Shown: positions 42,260 through 54,100 of the stretch, piece by piece | How positions within the stretch are numbered: the stretch's first letter is position 1 | Layout of the letters: each line of letters begins with the position of its first letter | NCBI GenBank assembly: GCA_036852015.1 | Contig: JAANDG010000191.1 | Coordinates: forward strand, 174,450-238,449 | Reading direction: 5' to 3' | Source: Pelodera strongyloides | Taxonomy: Eukaryota > Nematoda > Chromadorea > Rhabditida > Rhabditidae | DNA length: 64,000 nucleotides | Program-made: the position numbers and the translations under genes | The notes under the pieces: model-generated | What the model was told of the DNA's origin: nothing | Databases searched by the model: none | The model's input: the letters and a program-made list of their open reading frames with translations, nothing else

Positions 42260-43288
42260 ATATAATTTTCCAATAATGGTCACCCACCAACGCGCAAGAC
42301 AGAGTGTGAGTGCGCTGTGGCAACTGGAAAATCACTCAAAAGCACGTTTCTCTAAATTTTTAATTATGTCAATTACTGACAATTGATGTCCTTTTCACTT
42401 AACCGCCATGCACGGTCAAGGCAAAAAGAACCTCTTTGAATTACCAGAAATATGTGTGTCTCGCTATGTAATAGTAATTGCTCTATTGTTATAGGTAATG
42501 GGGAAAGTTTTTTGTGGTCAACAACACTGATGTTAGCAGTAAGCGGTTGTATTCCTATTTGATTTATAGCATAGAAGGGATACATGTAATATATTGGACT
42601 GGAGTACAGTATGTGTACCATGTCACGTGCCGGACTGCTCTTTTATAATTCGCGAAAAAAAAATGAAAACATTACATGCCAACTAATTCACGGCACGGGA
42701 TACTAAGGAAGTTTTTTGGAGATCAACAGCTTACAAAAAGCATATTTTCATAAACGTACTGAAATCGAAACATAATCGACTTACAAGGAATCGGAAATAA
42801 TGCAAGACAAAACTGGAACCACAAACATATAACGTGCCGTTTTGATAACTGATCCTCTGCACTAACCACGCCTTGATCATGGAACTTTCTAAGCGAATTG
42901 CCAATGACAAATGTCACTTGACAGATCAAGAAAAGAATTATGGCAGACAAGCAAACCAAGGTTATAATCACTGAGAAACCGATTTTGTGAGAGCTACGCA
43001 GCTACGTCAGGGGGGAGAACAAACATATACATATACAACTAATTGTAAGGGCACGTATACTCACAATTATTGTTAATCCGATCAAGCAATAAAGGAAACT
43101 TAACATGCATTTAATAATCCACTAAACTATACTGACTACATAAAACTATCATATATCTATTGAGCTACTGAATTTCCAAGGGAACTATAAATGTTTTGAG
43201 ACGCAACCCAAGCTCATTTTGACGAAAATTTAGTGCTGAAAAGCCTTGTCATATGTATATCGATGTAGCATAAGTTCAATACAACTAG

Positions 43289-43464
43289 TTAAAGCGAAAT
43301 ACCGGCCGGTTTTTGAAACACATCGAGTAGACCAACATTCTTACGCAGCAAATGAACATAAATTAGAATATAAAATCGAGCTAAATTTGAGCAAATTAGC
43401 ATACGTACGTAAGAATTCACTTGTCCACGATGTGTTTCAAAAACCGGCCGGTATTTCGCTTTAA
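43289..43464. repeat. TTAA-GCGAAATACCGG MITE copy
   Basis: Both ends near-perfect; interior in the reverse direction relative to the copy at 3346. Confidence 0.88.
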
Positions 43465-43866
43465 AACTTTATTTCAGCGAAGTGAAAATTAGAGCTCTAT
43501 TATGGTCTACAGTGAAGAGAACGCGAGAACAGTTCGACTGTTTTGCCATCTAGTCGACTAATTACTAGAAAGGCTTTTTCTTCGTATGGCAGGCCACCCA
43601 CTGAGCGAAGCAGCTTCACAACTCGTATTCTTTGTTAGCAACCAGTAAATGAAAATATTTTCCATGAAAACGGACCAGACATAATGAAGTGGATTTAAAA
43701 AAAAGATTAAACTGGATTGGTAGTATTGAGATGTAGTTCCGCTTTTGTATAACTGTTTGTAGGATCAAAACAGAGTTGAGTCATTGTTGTTGTCTGTTTC
43801 ATTTTTTAAATATATGAGGGCTCGAATAGTTAAGCTAATTAGGTGGACCAATGTAACAACAAATGT

Positions 43867-43939
43867 GCTCTTGTGGCGCAATTGGCAGCGCGTTCGGCTG
43901 TTAACCGAAAGGTCGGTGGTTCGAACCCACCCAGGAGCG
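43867..43939 (+). tRNA. tRNA-Asn (GTT)
   Basis: 73 bp: acceptor GCTCTTG/CAGGAGC with discriminator G, TGGCGCAATTGG D arm, anticodon loop CTGTTAA, and GGTTCGAACCC T arm. All stems can form, with wobble pairs in the acceptor. Confidence 0.93.
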
Positions 43940-44469
43940 AACTTTTTGATTGGTCTAATTTGTCTTATATATTATACAAGCATGTAACACTTTTAAAAAT
44001 GAGTAAGTCTTTGGAATGAAATGTTTATTATTTTCAGGTAAAAGAAAGTCGCTAACTTTGTGGAGTAGATAACATGAAAGACTTTGCTGCCGACCAAATG
44101 ATCAAAATATACGTTTCATCGTTTACGTATAGTCCTTCTTTCAGTGGTTTTTTCGTTGCCTGACGCGTTGGCCTTACATTAGCATTATCAAGTCACGATA
44201 CCAACCGAAATCCACATTTAAAAAAAAATAAAAAAATAATTTTACGCTTCAAGAGCGTGCACCTTTATTCAAGGGTGAAAATACAGATTAAATGTATACA
44301 CCACTGAATTATAGAACAAAATTGCTGTCGCATGATATATGATTATACCTTGACAATTGAAAGAATGATCAGTAATGTTTCTAGGGTTGTTCAAGAAAGA
44401 AAACGGTATTCTCTAACGAAACTATCTGGCTTCTATCCATGTATTAATTTCTTCTATCCATGTATTAAA

Positions 44470-44770
44470 ATTCACACACTATTCAGCAGTTTACCATGAC
44501 CAGTCATACCCAACCATATACTGCAGTTGGCAAGCCCATTCGCTGATTGGCCAAAATCGCACTTGCCACACCCCATAGAGCATATTGCCCTATTAGCGCG
44601 AAGGGGCGTGACGATTGCGATATATAGTTGGGTAAGACTCGCTATGGTAAATTGCTGAATATTGCGTGAATTATGCGCGTGAAAATTAGAAAGATTTCGT
44701 ATCCTACTGTATTTTACATGGAGAATCAGATGGCATATGGAATCATCAAAAATAGGGGTCACTTGAATTG
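44470..44770. repeat. Partial copy of the CAGGCCCATTTC-type fold-back element
   Basis: Shares TTCAGCAGTTTACCATGACC, CAGTCATACCCAACTAT and TAGAGCATATTGCCC-like words with 49094-49511, but lacks the terminal TTAAAGGGTCAGG. The 96-codon minus-strand frame within it is repeat sequence. Confidence 0.75.
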
Positions 44771-45639
44771 AGCCTGTATATACCGTATTCCTAAATACCT
44801 TTCTTCTAGAATTTATTCGACCAGATGCCCTGACTGAAAGACATATGAAGTCGTATAGCTAGTAACAACGTGACAACGTGATCGGAAATATAGGCTTCAC
44901 CTTTTTTGTAAAGTGGTTGCTTTAGGATTCCTTCGTTGCATGGCGCACTGCCTCGATATCATCCGGCGCCACAAATCATAATCACTTATATTATTCTACA
45001 CAATTATACTCCCAGCCCTTCACTGTCTCCCAGCCCTTCACTGTTCTAAACTGGGTTGGCGCTCGACGAAAACATGGCGCGATAATTTCGCACGGCGTTG
45101 TCCATAGCCTGAAGGCGTCGAGTAATTGAACTAGTCGTCTACACTGCTCAGGGTATTTACGTTACAGCACAAGACATTCTTATGGAGCATGTGCAAATGA
45201 ATATAAATTAGAATAAAAAAAATCGAGCTAAATTTTTTTTTTTCTGAATCCCTTTTCCGCGCAAGTGAATTCGGCATTTTTTTCCTGCAGTTCAGGCCGT
45301 TCAGAGCAAAAGAAAGTATATTTCTTTCTGTAATTTCTTACCGTTTCTGCATGCTAGACTCTCAATTGGATAAAAAAAACTATAAATGTGACGTCTTTAT
45401 AATGCGTCCGGATCAAAAAGTTTTCGGCAATTTAGATATTTAAGGAAAGCGAGAGCTCCATTGATTTCTTTTCGTTTTCTCGGAAGAAAGCGAATTTGAG
45501 TCGTTTCCGTCGTTGACCTCTTTTGTCGAATTTTCTCCTTTTATCAACACAGTGGCGCTTATCCGGATGCGCAGTTGGTGTCGGATCATTTTGCGATTCG
45601 GCATAGGCGTTTAAGGACTCCAGCTACGGGGTTTATCAA

Positions 45640-45990
<351 letters not shown>

Positions 45991-46654
45991 GATAGAGTAA
46001 GAGGAGTGAGAGATAGAGAATCCCAATAGCTCTCGCGTCACCAAAGCCATGCAGACCTGTTTTGCATTGTAAGAATCACTGCAAATCCGTGCCCGCAGGC
46101 TTGAAAGGGACTTTGACAATCCATCGATACACACACACTGCATTTCATCAACGGTTTCATATTTTACCTGATATTTTTTTTACTTTTTAAATAAAGACTT
46201 TTTAAATAAAGACATTAGTTTTTTGTTACTGTTGAGTTTCATTAATTAAATGCGCGTGATTTAGAGCTGTGAGATCTAGGCTCTAGGAAAGTGATCTTAT
46301 TGAAGGGTTCAGTTCACGAAATTTTGTCTTCAACGTTTATTTTCGCCTGTTTTCAAAACAACGATAATGCGCGAACACTTACGGACTGCTTTCTCTGCAT
46401 CTTTTGCATAATTTGCTGATATTTAAAGCCGCATTACAGCCAGTTTTGAAACGTGTGGCTCACGCTGTTTTCTGATGTGGTGTATATAAATTACTGCACG
46501 ACTACCGCACGATTATTAGACTGAGTAGATTAATTCACATACACCAGGAGGATCTACACGTAGCAAATACGGTTCAAAAACTGGCAGTATTTCGCCTTAA
46601 TAAATCCAGGAGCAATAACTTGAAAATGTTACCACCCGCGAAATGATTTGCACA

Positions 46655-47036
46655 TTAAAGGGATCAGCTCACCTTAAAGGGACCAGCTCACCTTAAATTG
46701 TGTCTGTTTTTTTTGTTTCTTTATTTTCTATAAGGGATAATAAAAATTTGGAATAGAAAAAGTAGTGTTCAATTTCAATACTCACGAAGATATTGGGTGA
46801 TAAAGTGGTGGATTGATCGGGCCGAAATGCAAAAAGGGCAATTGTCCTGCCTTGTTTGTATAGGATAATTGCCCTTTTTGCATTTCGGCCCGATCAATCC
46901 ACCACTTTATCACCCAATATCTTCGTGAGTATTGAAATTGAACACTACTTTTTCTATTCCAAATTTTTATTATCCCTTATAGAAAATAAAGAAACAAAAA
47001 AAACAGACACAATTTAAGGTGAGCTGATCCCTTTAA
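46655..47036. repeat. TTAAAGGGATC fold-back element, complete
   Basis: Near-perfect palindrome of about 380 bp. It starts TTAAAGGGATCAGCTCACCT, has a short tandem duplication of the end (AAAGGGACCAGCTCACCTT), turns at ATTGTCCTGCCTTGTTTGTA, and ends GAGCTGATCCCTTTAA. Confidence 0.92.
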
Positions 47037-48191
47037 ACAATTTGAAACGAGCTTTTTGTATGTCAAACTTCCGGTGCTTTGTTTCATATTGTCAACGTAT
47101 CCTTACAATTTGATTAATTGGCGTTTGTTTAAGTTTTCTTTAAATAGCCAATAATGTTGTTCATATCACTGATAATAAACGTGTACATTTGTTATACCAC
47201 ATTATAGTATATAGCATATCTAATAATCTGCTCGAACCCTGCGTTTTGACGATGTTTGTATTCGCCCATCCTAAGAAGTATTAGCACATTTTTTATGAGA
47301 CTGTTCCTTTAAAGTGGACTAACATCCGTTTTATTTCTACGAAGAACTTTTATTCTATATTCTTTATTATGAGACTTTTATTCTGTCTACGAAGAGGAAT
47401 TAACTACAAAACTCTTTATTTAATCGATTTATGTATTTCGTCGTTCGTTTGGTTCTTTTCTTGTAAACATTATGCGGGATATATCGATGCGGGTCTTTAT
47501 TCATTTATTCCAACATTGCGCTTTGTTATTTGTGCCTTTCTTCTTTCGTCATAGTTTTGCAAAGGTTCCCAAAATCAAGTGGATTATCCACTAAAAGCCA
47601 TTTGCGGCGCTGCGACATTTTATTGTAGAGCATAAGGTTGCCTGCGGGTGGAGGGTATTCACTGTGCTAGTTTTTGAGATTCAGTTGTAATAGTTACTTT
47701 CACCTAAGCCCAATTGTGATGTTCTTATCTCGTGGCCCATTTTTTTGAGGTAACAATGCAATGTCGCCCATATAACAAAAGATTTAGGGAAATATTTGCA
47801 AAACTATGTAAAGCAGGCCAAGATATTACACTTGTATGATACACCTTTCCATTTTTCTTTTACCCGATTGCTAATCGACTACAGTACGACTGGTTTCGTT
47901 ATATCTACATTGCTTTCTCTTCATCATATTATTTGATGCACACCTCGGTGTTATTTAATAAATAAATAAATAAATGAAACACATGACGTACGCTGAATTC
48001 CCACATAGTGTATACAAATAACTACGCGATGTTGCGCGATTTTTACTTTGTCGTCATTTGCATACAATATATGTCAATCAAGTTGTTCAACGTTCGCTTC
48101 AAAAATCTACCGATATGTAATGTTATGTGATGACATTTCTTTCAGATATCCTTAATAATTGATTGTTATGCGCAGTTATCGATTCTAAACA

Positions 48192-51100
48192 ATGGTCTGG
48201 AGAGTATTCGACGATAATATTCACCATATATTCTTTCGTTATGGATTGATTTGCCACAAAAATCGATTTATTTTACTGGTCACGTCAATTGCATTCACCC
48301 TATTTTCGTCAATAGGATTTTTGTGGATTGACGAAAATGTGAGTGATTTAAATCTCTCCAACTTTGTGTTGTATTCACCACTCAATTCATCGCGGGGGAA
48401 CTCCTGTCCTTTTCCCTGCGACTTTTGCGTTACAAAATGCATTTTTAAGTCCCCAGGGCTCAGGGAATATTTCCCGATGGAGTAGAGTAGAGTATTAAGT
48501 GGTACGGCCTCAAGAAGCGTATGATCTGCATGTATCATAACGTAAACGGCATTGGTGCAAAAAAAAATAGAAAAAAAACTTATAATTTTGAATTTCTAGA
48601 CCACAAATGATCCCGAATTTGTTTTCTCTCCAGATAATGCGCCATGGAGACGAGAAAGAGCTGTACGTTAGTTTACATTTAACATTTAGTATGCTCAGAA
48701 TTTTGACTGGAAATTCGTTTTCTACTGTATTTTCTATTTCTTTCAACTCAATTTAGTAGAGGGCATGGAAGAATGTTACACACAATGCAATGCATGGAGA
48801 CGAGAAAGAGCTGTACGTTAGTTTACAAACCTATAGTTTTTAACATGAAAAGAAGTATGCATCTCAGAATTTTGACTGGAAATTCGTTTTCTACTGTATT
48901 TTCTATTTCTTTCAACTCAATTTAGTAGAGGGCATGGAAGAATGTTACACACAATGTTGATTCAATGGCACGGAAACCTATAGTTTTTTCATGAAAAGAA
49001 AATTGACATGTAATTCTTTTTACATGTGATTCGGAGCAATCGGCACGAAAAAGGTGCTTACTATGAAGAAATATATCTGTCAGCTAAGTTATCTTAAAGG
49101 GTCAGGCCCATTTCAAATTACCCCTATTTTTGATGATTTCACCTGATTCTCCATGTCAAATATAGTAGGATGCAATAGTTTTCTAATTTTCAAGCGCAAT
49201 ATTCGCACGCTATTCAACAATTTACCATGGCCAGTCATACCCAACTATTTATCGCAGTTGGCACGCCTATTCGCGCTCATTGGCCAATATCTCAATTGCC
49301 ACGCCCAATAGAGCATATTGCCCAATTAGCGCGAAGGGGCGTGACAACTGCGATGGATAGTTGGGTATGGCTGCAAATGGTAAATTGCTGAATACTGCGT
49401 GAATTTTGCACTTGAAAATTAAAAAAATATCGTATCGTACTATATTTCACATAAAGAATCAGATGGAATCATCAAAAATAGGGGTTATTTGAAATGGGCC
49501 TGACCCTTTAAAGCGAAATGTTAGCCTCTTTGGAAAATTTGCATATGATAAGCAAATCCTACGCTAATTTTGTACGACTGCCGTGGACGATCGTACAAAA
49601 TTAGCATAGGATACATAGGATTCGCTTATCATATGCAAATTTTCCAAAGGGGCTGGCATTTCGCTTTAAAATAATTGGAATTGCAGATTTTATCCCAAAA
49701 TTGGCCGATCGACGAACAGCGCTTTTGGCCAGGGAAGAGTTACGATTTGAAGGGATTCGTTGATGTTATTGGTCAGAATTCTTAATTAATTGAATTTTCA
49801 TATTTATGCTTTCATGCTCTTTGACTCCTAGTGTTTTATTAGTTTCTTAGAAAGGTAGTGAGAGCCTGACAGGCAGCAGAGCAACGATTAAGATGCTTCC
49901 GACATGGCTTAACTCACATTAGGATATATACATATTCGTGAGCTAGACGGCCAAATTGAACCACCTCAGAATGAGTTTATCCTGTCCCTGAGCTTACTGT
50001 TTTCAAAAAAATTGTCTTTCAGTCGCCGGTAAAGTAGTCGATGAATATGGACGTCCGAATATACTTCACCTCAAGTATTTAGATGAAGTCGCCCGGATGA
50101 ATGATGTTAGTATCTTTGAATATATATATTTTTGTCGGATAGACCGCCGAGGTGTGCCGGCACCCCGGGACCTATTTTTTGTAGCAATGAGAAATTGCGC
50201 GACACAGAAACCAAAGTTTTATTTTGTAATGTCGCTTTGCGAAATTTTTGTTCACGAAGATATTATGGCTGCGATTTCACGCTCGAATCCACTGACTTAC
50301 ACTTCTTGTGCAAAAAACTGATGTTATTTCGCTTTAAACGTTTAAACCTCTTCCCTTTTAGTACATCGTTCACAACCTGACCATTCCAGTGGAAGTTGAG
50401 GGCAGAATGTTTGAGGTTGGTTTCTTTCTTTTTTTTCTTGGCAGGTCAATTGTTTGTCAATTATCATTAAAGCGAAATACCGGCCGGTTTTTGAAACGCA
50501 GTGGAAGTTGAGGGCAGAATGTTTGAGGTTGGTTTTTTCTAATTTCTTGGCAGGTCAATTGTTCAATTATCATTAAACGAAATACGGCCGGTTTTTGAAA
50601 CGCATCGTGGAACAACTGATTTCTTATGTAATGCTCGAATTTGAATAGCCTGCATAAGTATGCTGGTGTACTCGCTCGATGTGTTTCAAAAACCGGCCGG
50701 TAATTCGCTTTAAGATAAAATTTCAATGTTCCAACCGATACATTTCCAGGTGTCCTACTCTGACTTGTGCATGACGTTTGAGTGGAAATGTTTTCTAAAT
50801 GACCACTTAACGATGTTAATGCCAAAAACGCGATGGGGAAATTTTTCAGCTGATATTGCCGAATTTGCAGCTGATATCATCACAAAAGAGGTGGGGGTTT
50901 TCTTATAAGTCTACTCTGTCATATTTTCTACAGTAAGCGTAGTCGCATCCTCTTACGTGAATCTCTTTCAAAATCAAGCGGAGTTTATTCTCGATAAAAA
51001 GCCAAGCATAAAGCCCTTGCTCAACATATATGTTGCTTTATGTGTGGCTATTGTAAGACCAGCCACAGTACCTCTAGCTATAGGACCAACTACCGTATGC

Positions 51101-54100
51101 TTCTGTGTAAGACCACATAAGGTCTTCTATTGGCCAACGGACCAAGTTGGACCAAAGGCCCTACTTACGCACTATTCTTTCCCTCTTATCTTTGCATTCA
51201 GGTAAACATTACCTATCCAATTGGTTGGCGCGGTACGGAACCGATTTACTTTGGTGCTCTAGTCGGAGGACCACACTTAAAAGATGAAGAAGGGCACTTT
51301 GACTATGCTAAAGCCATCCGACTCTCCTATAATACAAGGGAGGACAAGGTGGGGGAAATTTGAAGTAATATCCACCACTGTGAGTCCATCGGGGAAATAT
51401 TCCCCAAGGAGAAAAGGTAGCATTCTAAAGTGAGAGCCGCAGGGAAAGAGATAGAAGCGCACGCTCGTGGCATTCAGTTATGAATATGGCCTCAGGTTCT
51501 CTAAGTTAATTGAAAATATAGAGAATGTTAGTTTTGTTATATCAGACTTACCGGTCATGACAACGCAAATCTACGGTCAGTAATCGAACATGCTTATGTT
51601 TTCACTAATTGTAGGTTTCTTGAAAAAAATTCAGATAATGTACTGTATTAATTAGTACTAGGATACTGTATTAGTAAAACTTTTTATCTTTTATATTTTT
51701 TCCAGATTGGAAACGTGAGCTTCTTGTGGAGGCAAAAGCTGACCGATTTCCTAACGAACAAAGTCCATCCTACTTCGCGTAAGTGTAGACAAATTGTTTC
51801 TTTCAATTATATATATTAAAGCGAAATACCAGCCGGTTTTTGAAACGCATCTCAAATATCAACATTCTTATGCAGTTATGCTAAAAGGGGTCTATTGGGG
51901 TCTATTTTTTATTCAAATGTATGCTCATTTGCATATGAAGCATAGGAAAGCAGGGATTACTCGATGCGTTTCAAAAACCGGCCGGTATTTCGCTTTAATT
52001 GACGTACATAAAGCGCACCAATTCACGGGAAGAAGCGAATAAATTATTTTGATAGGACTATTATTGTGAAAACTCATCAAAAGATACAAGCGCAAGCGCT
52101 TGTATAGAGATTCCAGCTCTCTATTGTTTTTAAGCCAGATTAGATACTGTATTAGTGAAAAAATGGTATTGGCTCTGCAGGTCTACAGCATTTTCAACGT
52201 AAGTTAGGTTTTCTATAGGACCCACGAAGACGACGATACAGGATACAGACTATGAATAAAGCCTAGAGTTCATGGATGTGTTTATATTAGTAACCGATTA
52301 CTAGTTATTGGTTTCGTTCCATCAAATTGTGACTTTGGTGTTTGACTTCTGTGCGCATCTCCCTGTTGTAATAAATTATTCTTGTATCTAAATTGCAGCC
52401 CTACTCGACATTGGTATGTTCCACAATGAATCCTTACCAGCCGGTCTACAAGACGTCGCAGATACATTGGCACCAAAATTTGTTGGTAAGGAAGAATAGA
52501 ACCTAAACAACTGGCAAATAATTAGCGCAAAATCGCATACCAGAGACAATTAAAGTGGATTATTTGAAAAAAGTATTTGAAATGTACGACAGCATGCTTC
52601 CAGGCTGACTAGGATACTGTAGGGCAGTGTGGCGTGGGCTAGCTAATCTAACTGACCTCTTGGACTAGTTGAATAAAAGCACAAGTAGGGAAGCCGTGAT
52701 TCTATCGATCCTATACTTTCAATACTTTCGATGTCGATCCTATACTTTCGAAGAAGTATTTTATAAATTTGACAAAAGGTCACTGATGTTTGCTTCTTTC
52801 TGGAGCTACATATGAAGAAAATATCAGAACACGACGTCTTCTGGACGCCTTAAAAGCACTGTTCTTAAAGGGAGAGGCGCACGAGAAAAAAAGCTTTCCT
52901 TAATATATTTGCACAGAATGTCCTAACTAGGTGCACAGAATAACTAGGTGCTTTCAAGTATAGTTTCCTAAGAGATGTTATTAGTTTTTCAGGCACTTGC
53001 TCGATTCTCTTCTTCTTTTGCTTCGCCGTTTCGGTTGTGTTGATGAGCCACCAAAATGGGACAATTTCAATTGATTGGGTTCGTAGCAAACCCTTAGTTT
53101 CTACCGCCGGTAAGTGATATATAATTGTACGTAACTTTATATTTAAGCGTTGGCTCTAGTGTTTATTGGTAGCAACTGGAAATCAAATAAGCATCGTGAG
53201 AAACTCACCATGTTCGAGATTGTTGTTGACACAGTTATGATACGTTTCGTCATTTCCATAAAGAGGCTGTTTTAGAATTGTTGTCGTTATTATGAAAAAG
53301 CTATTCTTCTCTCAGCTGTATAATAAAAAGCTAAAAAAGTACCAGTTAAAATTTTTTCAAAAATTACCATTTTTAGTTATTTTATTACAAATATTTTGAT
53401 TAAATGCTTCTATTTTATTGATATTTGGATTATTAATTGCCTATCAGATTCCCGATCAGACTAGTTATCAGTATATCACATATACATATACCAGCCGTTC
53501 GAAGAGCCCTACGGGCTCTTCTCCGACTGGAGGAATCGGCCTTCGGCCGATTGTTTCCCTATTTAGAAAAGAATTGCTACAATGTAAAAAGTTAACTCTC
53601 GGCTCTTTCTACACATTCACACGTCTCTGATTGTGGAAACGTATAATTATCAGTTTGGATCTCCACTCGACTAATGCTACCATGCAAATTTGCCATTGAA
53701 GGTGTTATGTATTGGGCAGAGGATTGTCCTTGTGATAAGCTAGCATAGTTCAACAGGTAGAGCGTTGGACTATGAATCGAGAGGTTGTGCGCTGCTGTGG
53801 GTTCGAATCTCGCCAGCAGCAAAGATTTTGTATGCTCTATGCCAATAGAGAATTTTCTTTATGAACAGGTTTCGTTATGTTCACACAAACAAAAAAGTAA
53901 ACTCTTCTCCTTTATATAATAAGATAGCTCTTTATTCAAGCAACACGATTTAACAAACGGACAAAATGAAAGAGATAGACACACACAAGCTAGGCACGTT
54001 TAAGAGGCCCAGCTACTCACGCGGTGCGAACTCACGCGATCACATCAACAAAATAAATGATCATAATCAAAAGCAGCTTTTAGATTAGAGTGGTGGATTA

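Larger units (their letters stand above)
40872..43866. other. Spacer with possible orphan exons
   Basis: Mostly AT-rich. Two candidate exons have good splice sites but no partners. On the minus strand 42970-42785 encodes two hydrophobic stretches (LVCLSAIILFLICQVTFVIG and HVICLWFQFCLALFPIP), as in a seven-span chemoreceptor. On the plus strand 41777-41848 encodes TFTFYLDGHNITDIKLNVCR. A G-run (41077-41087) and two MITEs are also present. Confidence 0.35.

Noticed and set aside
42785..42970. Seven-span chemoreceptor gene
   Set aside because: Only one exon with two hydrophobic stretches was found; no upstream or downstream exons join in phase. Kept only as a possible orphan exon.
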